Assembly (NCBI RefSeq): GCF_964340395.1
Contig: NC_135553.1
Span: 19,977,849 to 20,034,448, forward strand
DNA: 56,600 nt
From: Glandiceps talaboti
Taxonomy: Eukaryota > Hemichordata > Enteropneusta > Spengelidae
Direction of reading: 5' to 3'
Shown here: one piece after another, positions 37,306 through 46,044 of the stretch
Layout of the letters: the number at the start of each line of letters is the position of its first letter
Numbering within the stretch: position 1 is the stretch's first letter
Program-made: the position numbers and the translations under genes
The notes under the pieces: generated by a model
Told to the model about the DNA's origin: nothing
The model's input: the letters and a program-made list of their open reading frames with translations, nothing else
Databases searched by the model: none

Positions 37306-38571
37306 ATGAAGCCTGCTGTGCTCGCTTGTGTTGTTTTCCTCATCGCCTGTTTTGGCTGTCTTTCCATCAAAGCCGAAGAGGTTTACTCCAGTGTTGGTGA
37401 CGATGTTATCCTTACGTGTCGGCACCCTCGACGCAGAGATGCACGCCGACTTTTGTGGCAGTATGAAGGTGGTGAATTACCACCTAAACTCGACGTTAAT
37501 GTGAACGGGACGGACTTGAACCTCCGAATAGAAAACATCACTTATTCTGACACTGGTCGGTACACATGTAGGAAGGTAGGGGGAAGACGTCGTAAACATA
37601 ATGCGGTCTACGCCAACGTTAATTTGCACGTCGGTGTGAGACCAGTGATTTCGGACTTTAAATGTTACAGCGAGAATATTCTCGAGATGTGGTGTGAGTG
37701 GGATTTGGTGGACTCGACAAATGACACGGTAGAGGTTTTTACGTACCGCCACTACTTTGAGTCAACTTCAGCATGGCGTGACTGTCCAGACGTTGAGACG
37801 AGAGGTCGGCGATCGTGTTTTTTCGACAGGTGGACCAACTACGGCAGCCTCCACGTAATGAGGATTGTGGTATCGAATGCTTACGGCCATGACGAAAAGG
37901 AGATTAAGTTCAACCCCGATACGCAGACGCGTACCAGACCACCCGCTAGCCTAACACTCGTGCGAAAGACACCCTACACTGTACACGTCAGGGTAGGCAA
38001 GCCGGACAATTGGATTGAAGATTATTTGCAGGTGGGGTACGCTTTACAATACAGAGATGATGTTTCTGAAGATCAAACGTGGAAAAACATCAACGACGCC
38101 TACAACAAAGACACTTTCGTCGCTGTTGCACTAAAGCCCTACACGGCATACTCCTTCCGCGCAAAATGTCGCACAGAATACGGCGTTAACGGGTCGTGGA
38201 GCGATTATGGTGACACCTTACATGTATTGACAGACCAGGCTGCGCCTTTCGATGGTGTAAAGTTGAGAATCAGTCTTGCTTTCTTGGAAGGGGACAGTGT
38301 CGAGATGACGGTTGTTGTTAGACAAGATCCTGTATTTTCCAATGGCGTTATCGAGCGTTACCATTTTGATCTTCGTAAGGGTACGAATGAAACCGGCAAA
38401 GAATTGATTCTAGAAAGTGGCTTACGTGGACACACTTTCACAAATCTTACTTCTATGGCCGACTATACCGTCATTGTCACTGCCTATAACGGAGCTGGTG
38501 CTTCGCCGCCTACATACTACATGTTAAACACTCGAAAATGTTTCGTGAGTTGCACTCCCCCCGCGTATTGA
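37306..38571 (+). CDS. Secreted type I cytokine receptor homologue (Ig + FN3 domains)
   Basis: 421 residues: signal peptide about 1-24; an Ig-like domain about 27-107 with paired Cys and the D-T-G-R-Y-T-C signature; then a cytokine-receptor homology region. Its first FN3 domain (about 110-205) has the four-Cys pattern, with C-Y-S and W-C-E-W. Its second (about 208-307) ends in N-G-S-W-S-D-Y-G, a degenerate W-S-x-W-S box. A third FN3 domain (about 312-412) follows. There is no membrane helix or obvious GPI signal, so it should be secreted. Layout resembles gp130-family alpha receptors and soluble partners (IL-6R/CNTFR/CRLF1 type). Codon choice is more GC-rich than neighbours, hinting at recent capture. 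Likely role: decoy or agonist of a host cytokine; inferred. Confidence 0.8.
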   Translation: MKPAVLACVVFLIACFGCLSIKAEEVYSSVGDDVILTCRHPRRRDARRLLWQYEGGELPPKLDVNVNGTDLNLRIENITYSDTGRYTCRKVGGRRRKHNAVYANVNLHVGVRPVISDFKCYSENILEMWCEWDLVDSTNDTVEVFTYRHYFESTSAWRDCPDVETRGRRSCFFDRWTNYGSLHVMRIVVSNAYGHDEKEIKFNPDTQTRTRPPASLTLVRKTPYTVHVRVGKPDNWIEDYLQVGYALQYRDDVSEDQTWKNINDAYNKDTFVAVALKPYTAYSFRAKCRTEYGVNGSWSDYGDTLHVLTDQAAPFDGVKLRISLAFLEGDSVEMTVVVRQDPVFSNGVIERYHFDLRKGTNETGKELILESGLRGHTFTNLTSMADYTVIVTAYNGAGASPPTYYMLNTRKCFVSCTPPAY

Positions 38572-38874
38572 AAAGCAGGAAATGCACGCTCCAATACTTT
38601 TTTAGTTGAAGATGTTTTAATGACTGTCTGTGTTTTTAGGCAGTAGAATACACAATACGCGTGTGTGCATCCAGTGTTGTGGTTGTTTTTTTTTTGTTAG
38701 TTACTTACATTTACATATGCCAAACTGAATTTTTCAAGTTCGTTTTTTGGAGATTAATAAAAAATCATTTGTAAACGGAAATATGTGTGTGACTCGCAAC
38801 AGTTTTTTTTTGTGTGTAAAAGTGGTTTTTGGTCGATTTTTCAACTCAATGGTCTTCATACTTTGTGCTTTTCA
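38572..38874. other. Intergenic with duplicated block B
   Basis: About 300 bases. Mostly T/G-rich with no gene. From about 38830 it enters a copy of the block seen at 36900 and 40660. An AATAAA lies near 38757. Confidence 0.6.
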
Positions 38875-38990
38875 TCATGACAAGGCAAATGTCTGCCACG
38901 GGGAGAGACTGTCAGGAAAAATGTAATTACGCACATTTTGTAACTGTTTCTTCCTGACATAATATGTGAATGGAAGTTCTGTTCTCGTCA
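38830..38990 (-). pseudogene. Second broken copy of the 3' exon fragment (block B)
   Basis: On the minus strand the bases 38860-38940 encode, in a frame other than the sulfotransferase, residues closely related to F-F-L-T-V-x-P-x-G-R-H-L-P of the intact gene, then hit a stop. The sequence is therefore a relic overprinted by the sulfotransferase 3' end. Confidence 0.65.
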
Positions 38991-40095
38991 ATCCAAGACA
39001 CATTGTGTCATTCTTTACAGATGGTTTGATTTTGATGCTTTGTACACTTACATGATTTGGGCGCCACACTTTGGGATCATTTGTAATGACTTTCTCAATA
39101 CAATGGTTGGAATAGTATTCCCGCCTCGATTTCAGTTTTGCTAGTTCTGTTTGTATTCGCTCTCTTCCGAAACTTTCAATACGTTTCCAAAGTGTTGTAT
39201 TAAAATGGTCATACAATTTTACATCTCCAGCATGCCACTTCAGTACCTTTCCTGCCACTTCTTCAGTAATGTTACTTTTTGATTTTGGTGCTCGTGCATT
39301 CATTGAAAATGCTACAATATCGTCTGTATCCCAACACATCAATTCTTTGAGCAACACAAGCGATTCATCCATGTACTCTGCTATCATTATTAAATTAAAT
39401 GTTTCGTCTATATATTTAATTTTGTTGTCAATATTTGTCACGTTCCACATATCCTCTGAGTTCATACCAAGGTCAAACAGCATAGGATTCAATAATCGTG
39501 CATTATGTGATTTATTATAATAATATTCGATACCGTCAGCGAATTCTTTCAAACCTGCGGGGCCTTTTAGACCAACATAATTGCCAAAGTCGAAATAAGT
39601 GAATGAGGATTGAAATAATGATACGGGCTGTCTCAAACAAGTAACATATACAGTGCTCGGGGGCATAATGGCGCTGATACCTTCATAGCTAAATCGTGAA
39701 TGGTGTGTAAATATGTTATACTCGTTCCAGGGCACTTTCATCGCTTTTCGTTTATCGAATGGCTTGGGCCATCCCAGATAGTTTCCTGAAGGCGGGAGAA
39801 CGAAGGTCAGATTGTTCATGTCACCATACCTTAGCAGTATATTAAGAACTGTACTGCTACCGCATTTATGTAGCTTAGAAAACGCTATGTTTTTCTTTGG
39901 TTTACATGTTGGAACCGTCACCGAGACATTAGCATCAGCGTTTCTTCCTCTGAAGATGTCATGAACAGGAATAGAAGAGTATTTTTTCCAATTAGAGTTG
40001 AAGTTGGAATAACTGAGCTCGAAGAAGAATTTGCAGGAGACGACACTCAGTATAACAAGGGTGACGATATGAAGTTTATACAATAAGTTCTTCAT
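38875..40095 (-). CDS. Galactose-3-O-sulfotransferase-like Golgi enzyme
   Basis: 406 residues, intronless. Short N-terminus, signal-anchor helix about 8-27, then a luminal catalytic domain. The 5'-PSB loop is visible as K-L-H-K-C-G-S-S-T (about 73-81), and the 3'-PB region as R-Q-P-V-S-L-F-Q-S-S-F (about 154-164), the pattern of the Gal3ST family, which transfers sulfate from PAPS to galactose on glycans. Several N-x-S/T sites. The last ~35 codons run into duplicated block B and are read in a different frame from the parent exon, so the native C-terminus has been replaced. A minus-strand TATATAAA lies at 40188-40196. Could be virus-captured or a host gene caught between duplicated blocks; enclosure by viral sequence favours capture. 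Confidence 0.85.
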   Translation of the reverse strand: MKNLLYKLHIVTLVILSVVSCKFFFELSYSNFNSNWKKYSSIPVHDIFRGRNADANVSVTVPTCKPKKNIAFSKLHKCGSSTVLNILLRYGDMNNLTFVLPPSGNYLGWPKPFDKRKAMKVPWNEYNIFTHHSRFSYEGISAIMPPSTVYVTCLRQPVSLFQSSFTYFDFGNYVGLKGPAGLKEFADGIEYYYNKSHNARLLNPMLFDLGMNSEDMWNVTNIDNKIKYIDETFNLIMIAEYMDESLVLLKELMCWDTDDIVAFSMNARAPKSKSNITEEVAGKVLKWHAGDVKLYDHFNTTLWKRIESFGRERIQTELAKLKSRREYYSNHCIEKVITNDPKVWRPNHVSVQSIKIKPSVKNDTMCLGLTRTELPFTYYVRKKQLQNVRNYIFPDSLSPWQTFALS

Positions 40096-40573
40096 GCCGA
40101 CAGTATTGATCTAGTATGAGCAAAGATAAAAACAAATTTATCAAGTCAGGGATATACGATTTGTTGGGGCAAAAAACCCCTTAGAGTTTATATACCTTGT
40201 ACGCGTCGACGAGTGAACATACTTTACATACAGCCTTGACTAAACTCTTCTAGTATAATGTTAATGTTAGTGCATACCCTACGCCACGTGAAACGCCATC
40301 TAGCAGCAAGACAACGTTGTCAAGACGAGATACATCTCCTACTTCATTGCATGTGCAATCACATTCATCCCATTTTTACTCGTCAAAACCATTCGCTTTC
40401 ACCATGGAACAAGTTAAAGTGTAATAAAATAAAATAAAATGTTAAAAACAAAAGAAACCATCTCTGTTGAAGTGTGTGTGTGACTTACATACCAATCAAA
40501 GCACTATGAAATACACTTTTGTTATGTGGTTAATATTAAACAGATTTATTTTCGAATCACAAGGCTAATTAAA
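40096..40573. repeat. Duplicated block C with remnant of the mucin-gene 3' end
   Basis: From about 40280 to 40330 a scrap of the mucin repeat (T-P-S-S-S-K type) is joined directly to a copy of the transmembrane/3' end of that gene (40347-40420), followed by the same AATAAA cluster (40424-40440) and downstream DNA as at 36640. Most of the gene is missing, so this is a truncated duplicate reaching into the 3' end of the next gene. Confidence 0.8.
40188..40196 (-). promoter_or_regulatory. TATATAAA box of the sulfotransferase gene
   Basis: On the minus strand, about 93-101 bases upstream of the ATG at 40095. Confidence 0.5.
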
Positions 40574-41130
40574 TTAGGCCTTCATTTGTCGCATTTCATT
40601 TGTAACAAGTTGCATGAAGAGAACAAGTTCTTCCATGGTTGGTTTTTCTTCCAAAGAGTTTTCAACACGGTCCTCGTATGCACATTGAACTTTGTTGATT
40701 TCATCATCAGAAGGCAAATGTCTGCCACAGGGAAAGACTGTCAGGAAAAACTGAAATCTACATGGCCTTGCTTTATCTCCTTCTTCTTCCTGTAGCATAC
40801 TTGGGGAGAAGAAAGGTGCCCAAATTGCCAATGCTTTGCATATCACATTCAGTTTATATGCAGATGCAGCTCTATCTTCAAGGTTGGTATTGAACATCAT
40901 TCTAGCCATTCCCTTCACACATACTTCCAGAGAGGTTTTCACCAAACACGTTTTCTTCTGCACTGTCTTGCAATTCATGAGGTACAGATATACCAGTGGA
41001 TACTTGTGTTTGAAAAGTCTGGACTCTTGGTAAACCCTTTCTCGAAGTTCCTGTAGGCAAACGAAAACAAACAAATAAAACAACCTTAATAAACTCATAC
41101 GAAAGCAAGAACACCCACACCCCCAAAACA

Positions 41131-41227
<97 letters not shown>

Positions 41228-41561
41228 CTTTTCACAGTACTACAGAAAGAAAATTTTGTCATTTGTCACTCACCAAATATGCCAAGTAATCATCTGGTTT
41301 ACAAGGACGAGTTGATTTTGGTGGTCTGATCGTTTGACACTGTGCAATCTCTTTCAACATCTCTTTATGCACCACTTGTTGTACAGCCCTCGACCTTTCT
41401 TTGCTCCTCCTGATTTTACGTTTGCATCTTTTGGCTGCCTCTTTATCCATTTTCACTTGTAGTTTTTTCTTCGTTGATGTCATCTTGTGGATTTTACGTT
41501 TGTGTCTTTTGGCTAACTCTTTGTCGATTTTCTCCTGGTGCCTCTTAGTAGCTGATGTCAT
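40574..41561 (-). CDS. Spliced basic protein, possible regulatory factor
   Basis: Two exons on the minus strand: 41561-41274 and 41050-40574, phase 0, giving 254 residues. The intron (41273-41051) starts GTGAGT, ends CCTACAG, and contains a pure (AT)n tract. The start at 41561 is chosen because a TATATATA at 41617-41625 lies ~60 bases upstream, inside a longer open frame reaching 41639. Exon 1 encodes a very basic helical region with a repeated K-x-x-K-x-D-K-E-x-A-K-R motif, likely nuclear and nucleic-acid binding. Exon 2 encodes a globular domain of ~150 residues ending acidic then E-M-R-Q-M-K-A. It sits next to a CRE-rich region. Function unknown; an early regulatory role is an inference. 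Two decayed partial copies lie at 36.8 and 38.8 kb. Confidence 0.7.
41132..41226. repeat. (AT)n tract inside an intron
   Basis: About 95 bases of uninterrupted AT dinucleotides within the 223-base intron of the basic-protein gene. Confidence 0.97.
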
Positions 41562-41616
41562 GTTGTGGACTGATGATGTTCTTTCACTTATGTTGCTGCA
41601 CATAATGATCGTTGTC

Positions 41617-41625
41617 ATATATATA
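41617..41625 (-). promoter_or_regulatory. TATA box of the spliced basic-protein gene
   Basis: TATATATA on the minus strand ~60 bases before the chosen ATG; CRE sites lie directly upstream (41647 onward). Confidence 0.55.
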
Positions 41626-41639
41626 GCCTTGTTTTGCAA

Positions 41640-42366
41640 ATATTTCTGACGTCACATCTTGTTTCATTACGTCATGGACGTCATTTATATTGCCTTGTTT
41701 CTCAAATAATTCTGACATCACGTGATCAGATATACCACATTATATGTGATGTCAACAAGCTGTAAAATGGATGAGGAAAAACATGTGATGTCATTTTTTT
41801 CTTTGACGTGAAAATATATGCACGTTAATCACAAGTCCCACGATATGATGTTCTCAAATATTTATGACGTCACGTCTTCTTTCATTGTGTCCGTGTGATG
41901 ATGTCGACAGCATGCAAGTTGTAAATTCATGGATGTGGAAAAAATGTGACGTCATTTTTTCTTTGACGTGAAAAATATGCACGTCCAACGATATGATGTT
42001 CACAAATATTTATGACGTCACGTCTTCTTTCATTGTGTCCATGTGATGATGTCGACAACATGCATTTCGACAGAATCACGTTCGTATTAACACTAACAAT
42101 ACTGTAGCAAGCACACTCGCAGTGTTGTAAGTAACATTCTTGCTACACGTAGCTGCCCCCACCACACACGTTTGTGACCACTAAGACGTCTAATGACGTA
42201 GGCAGCGAGTCACGTGAAGTCACGTGTCAATTGTGTGTGTGTCTCTCACATTGTGTTATTAATTCAACTGCGCTCGTACGACCTAAACTTTTAAGTCGCA
42301 CACACAAAGAGGCAGAATAGATAAGTAGCGGGTTTGTGTGCACAGTGTCAATTTCTCAGATGAGTG
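41640..42366. promoter_or_regulatory. CRE-rich control region with tandem repeats
   Basis: No gene seen. It holds perfect TGACGTCA sites at 41647, 41865, 41947 and 42013, several one-mismatch sites (e.g. near 41674), many CACGTG/TCACGTGA boxes, and two tandem copies of a ~130-160-base unit (about 41779-41937 and 41939-42066), each with a CRE followed by a T/C-rich stretch. Divergent genes flank it. The layout resembles a CREB/ATF-responsive enhancer or early promoter; an origin function is also possible. Confidence 0.6.
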
Positions 42367-43056
42367 ATGGAAAATAGGTGTCGAGTCGGGGCAGAGCGGG
42401 GAAATGGGCAAGACCTTTTACCAACGAATTCAAAATCGAAAACGGGATTACACAACAATATTGAATTTGGCGACGAGGGGGGTAAATACATCAATCATAC
42501 TGGCGGAGCAAAGGGCAGCGATCTTTACTGGCAGGAAACGGCAACAAAGTACAATATCATCTCTAAAGTGTATTCGTTTGAAAAACACGCCGTGAAGAAC
42601 AAAGCAAGGGTCTTTCTCAGTCAAAACAATCTCAATTTAGCGGATGATAAATTGAAAACAGCTAACCAAACTCTGAAAAGACATTTCCCAACGCGGAATA
42701 AATTCTGTGACAACTTACTACGGAGGAACTGGTACCAAGTCAAAGACTCGCATGCAGTCTTTGCCGTCGGTTTACTTACCGAAGACAGAAAAACATGCGA
42801 GGGAGGAACAGGATGGACGGTTCAATTAGCCGTCGACAATAACATTCGTGTATATGTCTACGACTGTACAAAAGACAAGAAGACGAGCAAAACTCGCGGT
42901 TCATTAAAGTGGTACACCTTTGACACGGATCAAGAGAAATTCGTCGACGTTCAAACTCCGTCACTGACGTACAACTTTACCGGCATCGGAACAAGGTCTC
43001 TGCCAAACGAAGGCAAGGTAGCTATAGACACAGTGTTTGCCAAAACCTTCCGATAA
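42367..43056 (+). CDS. SLOG/Rossmann-like nucleotide-binding protein
   Basis: 229 residues from the ATG at 42367. A T-G-G-A-K-G-S-D loop at 45-52 followed by a W-x-E-T-A helix matches the glycine-rich nucleotide-binding loop of the SLOG (SMF/DprA-LOG) superfamily. Further on, D-S-H-A-V-F-A-V-G and G-G-T-G-W-T-V-Q-L-A resemble the second loop, and F-T-G-I-G-T-R-S-L near the C-terminus is typical of stand-alone viral and bacterial members. SLOG proteins bind or make nucleotide-derived signals or act on nucleotides; the substrate is unknown here. The first ~30 residues may be non-native. Confidence 0.65.
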   Translation: MENRCRVGAERGNGQDLLPTNSKSKTGLHNNIEFGDEGGKYINHTGGAKGSDLYWQETATKYNIISKVYSFEKHAVKNKARVFLSQNNLNLADDKLKTANQTLKRHFPTRNKFCDNLLRRNWYQVKDSHAVFAVGLLTEDRKTCEGGTGWTVQLAVDNNIRVYVYDCTKDKKTSKTRGSLKWYTFDTDQEKFVDVQTPSLTYNFTGIGTRSLPNEGKVAIDTVFAKTFR

Positions 43057-43185
43057 AAAAAAATACCTTAAATACCCTGACAACGTATGTGTCCCGAACA
43101 ATGACTACTTGTGTTCTACTAGTAAATCGAGGGTGAAGTTGACATGCAGCGATGAAAGAAAAGAAGTTTAACTTAAATTATAACA

Positions 43186-43389
43186 ATGGTGCCGTCGCTC
43201 TTCTATGGTTTAAGGAACTCACATCACTCCATCGTCGAAACGTCACTTCGCATATGGGAACAAAATTCTTTTGTCAAAATGACCGACAACGAAATCGATG
43301 TAATAAACGATCTGCTTTTTAACCCGCTGATTTTCACCATGACGTATAATTCAAAGTGTATAAAGCACAAGGATGTGGAAAAACTGTGA
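43186..43389 (+). CDS. Possible small protein (67 residues)
   Basis: An open frame starting at an ATG in AACA-ATG-G context after an AT-rich leader. The last third runs into a CRE-containing repeat (TGACGTCA at 43387 overlaps the stop). No motif or signal peptide. Weak: it could be chance or the relic of a longer gene. Confidence 0.3.
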   Translation: MVPSLFYGLRNSHHSIVETSLRIWEQNSFVKMTDNEIDVINDLLFNPLIFTMTYNSKCIKHKDVEKL

Positions 43390-43635
43390 CGTCATTTTCT
43401 TTACGTAAAAAACATGCACCATGATACGATATTATATCAAGCCACATCACGTGTAGAGAAAACATGACGTCATAAGTTTCTGGATGTGGAAAAAATACTA
43501 TTTTTTTTGGACGTGAAGAACATGCACGTGCCCCATCAAGCCACATCACGACGTCATAATTGTCTTGTTGTTGCCTATAAATATCTGCATGCTTTTCCAT
43601 TTGAGCGACATTCTCATCACTGCTATACTGACAAA
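43390..43635. promoter_or_regulatory. Second CRE-type repeat cluster and TATA
   Basis: A TGACGTCA at 43465, a CGACGTCA near 43550, and degenerate copies of the unit seen at 41.8-42.1 kb, ending in CCTATAAATA at about 43573-43582, ~55 bases before the next ATG. Likely the promoter of the small gene that follows. Confidence 0.55.
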
Positions 43636-43950
43636 ATGTCCAGTATGAGGCAATTCCAACACGTTTCAACAAGGAGTGACTGCGATTCGCAACTCGTCGA
43701 GACTCTGATAAGAAACATCAATGTCTGTACACGAAGTCAAAAGGCGAAACTGGAGAGAGAATTGGAAATACTGAGATCGGGCAGCTGCAATCTACTTGCA
43801 GGGGTTTTGATACAAGAGCACAAGAGAAGAAGGTATCTAGAAGACAAAATAGATTACCACATCGAGAAAATGGATATTGTTATGAATCGAAACCTAAACC
43901 TACAAGAATCGATGGAACTGTTTATCAGGCAGGACCCGTACACACAATAG
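43636..43950 (+). CDS. Small helical protein, 104 residues
   Basis: Start ATG at 43636, ~55 bases after a TATAAATA box. The protein is Arg/Glu/Leu-rich with a predicted long amphipathic helix, including a K-R-R-R-Y-L-E-D-K patch. No signal peptide. It is the last clear gene of the viral part; an AATAAA lies at about 44153. Function unknown; a regulatory protein under CRE control is possible. Confidence 0.55.
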   Translation: MSSMRQFQHVSTRSDCDSQLVETLIRNINVCTRSQKAKLERELEILRSGSCNLLAGVLIQEHKRRRYLEDKIDYHIEKMDIVMNRNLNLQESMELFIRQDPYTQ

Positions 43951-44262
43951 GGACAACGAATCATTGGAACAGTTGGCAAGATTAAATGACCAGACATCTT
44001 GACGATCATCTGGAAAGACACATCTTGATTTTTGGAAGAATGCAAGTCATACAGTACGATAAACATTGATGAGAAGAACATATCCTTCACACTATCACAA
44101 AAGATAGCACCGAACAATTTGATGATGTTTGATAATGATTTACTTTTTCAAAAATAAAAAATACGATTACTATCAACTTTGTGTAATATATCATTTTTTT
44201 ATTTACCCAAAACAAATGCATACAAAAGTCAGAGGAGTGCATATAAGCAAAGTTGCTCAATA

Positions 44263-44487
44263 TTAAATGTCTATTCTATGTAAAATATCTATATACCCTC
44301 TCTCATTACGTTTGAATACCCATTCGTCTTCTCTAGACGATGACACAAAACTGAAACGAGCCCTCTCTATACAGTCATGGCATACTATCATGTGCTGGAT
44401 CATTTCTCCAAAACGTGTAGGTTCATCAAATAAACAGTAACAGTCGATTCCTGTGATGACTGTATATTTTGCAATAAAGCTTACAGA
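44263..44487 (-). CDS. Possible 3'-terminal exon, gene of unknown identity
   Basis: A minus-strand open segment of 74 codons ending in TAA at 44263-44265, with an AATAAA ~60 bases downstream (near 44205). It encodes C-Y-C-L-F-D-E-P and C-H-D-C clusters, then an acidic stretch. No ATG begins it; a potential acceptor ATACAG lies at 44465-44460, giving an exon 44459-44263. Upstream exons were not found. It sits at the boundary between viral and host-like DNA and could belong to either. Confidence 0.35.
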   Translation of the reverse strand, partial: SVSFIAKYTVITGIDCYCLFDEPTRFGEMIQHMIVCHDCIERARFSFVSSSREDEWVFKRNERGYIDILHRIDI

Positions 44488-44619
44488 TTATGTGTATTTT
44501 TAGTGCTCTCCTCCTTGCTTTAATTTGATGTAATAATCTTCAGATTTAATGAAAATATCAATACAAATACTTGAAACCCCTGAAAACAGAGTCTTTCTCA
44601 GTGTAGAACAACAGCGTGT

Positions 44620-44841
44620 ATCCGTACCGTAGCTTCCTGGTTTACCTTACATTGATGTTGGTGGCGCACTTTCGAAACGAAGTGCATGTGCGACCAGCCG
44701 ATCGAGTAATTAATTACGCAAATTTACATTTATATTCATGGGATTTTTACCAAACCATAATCAGTTCTTGCCATTACTCAACGGAACACTTGTGCAAAAT
44801 TTCGTTTGAATTGAGCCAGCCATTTTGGAGAAAACAATGAA

Positions 44842-44924
<83 letters not shown>

Positions 44925-44941
44925 AACAAACAATCAAACAA

Positions 44942-44973
<32 letters not shown>

Positions 44974-44990
44974 ACACAGAGGCATTTCAG
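44620..44990. repeat. (ACAG)n and (CA)n arrays with flanking repeat
   Basis: An (ACAG)n array at about 44846-44920 and (CA)n at about 44941-44978, preceded by a sequence typical of dispersed repeats that carry such arrays. No gene. Confidence 0.85.
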
Positions 44991-45261
44991 CCCTAATGTA
45001 TCTCCTTCCTTATGGAAGGAAAAAATGGCTATATTTTCGCTAGACCTCAATACCAATACCTCTCTGTATCAAGACCTAATCGATAACAACTTAACTATGA
45101 AGCAATTTGTTCATTAACATAATACTAGTAACAAGTATGTGTATGGGATTGTGTAACACAGATGCATAATAATAATGGTAACATTCCAAAGAAAAACGCA
45201 AGAAAATGTAGCGCTGAACGTAGACGCGAATTTTGAAGTATAAATTTAATTCGTAATATGC

Positions 45262-45309
45262 ATGTTATTTCTACCTCCCGTAAGGGCAGTTTATGTTATA
45301 CCTTTTAAC

Positions 45310-45354
<45 letters not shown>

Positions 45355-45992
45355 ATGTATGTATATATGTGTATGTATGTATGTATGTATGTATGTATGT
45401 ATGTATGTATGTATGTATGTATGTATGTATGTATGTGTGCGTCAGACTGAGGACACGATATCTCGAAAGCTAATGCATCGATTCTAATGAAACTTGCTAC
45501 ATATCTTCATATGAACACTAATTAATCATTTGCAAAATTCATGTTTTTGTAATTAGACTATGTCTTAAGAATTCAAACTTCAAATTCAATGTAATTTTGT
45601 ACGTGTATTAACCATAACAAAGCCTGTTGGCATACTTTTCAGTTTTAACAATTAGTGTGCATAATTAATTAGTGTTGGTAATAAGGCTATATCTAAAGAA
45701 TGCACACTTCAAATTCTGAGTTCATATGTCATATAATGTTTGTTGATGTAGCTTATAGTTTTAATTCATAATTTGCATAATTAATAATTTTTCGATTAGG
45801 TAATATATTAACTATGCAGGCTTGACATTTTATACAGTTTCATATAATTAACTTTCCAATTTAGAGGTACTTATTTATAATAGCTATATCTCAGAATTTT
45901 GCATTCCAATAATGTATGTAGAAGATCTATGGTTTTATCCTTAGAGTGATCCTATTTTTTACCTCTCGTAAGGGGGGGGGGTTATGTTATAC

Positions 45993-46044
<52 letters not shown>

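Noticed and set aside
1-44262. Baculovirus, nudivirus or nimavirus origin
   Set aside because: The S21-like protease-scaffold next to a probable HK97-type capsid protein points to herpes-like Duplodnaviria; no per os infectivity factor or other baculovirus/nimavirus hallmark was seen.
44761-45487. Open frames over (ACAG)n/(TGTC)n/(TATG)n arrays
   Set aside because: Pure tetranucleotide repeats lack stops in several frames on both strands; not genes. The same applies at 53.0-53.4 and 54.7-55.2 kb.
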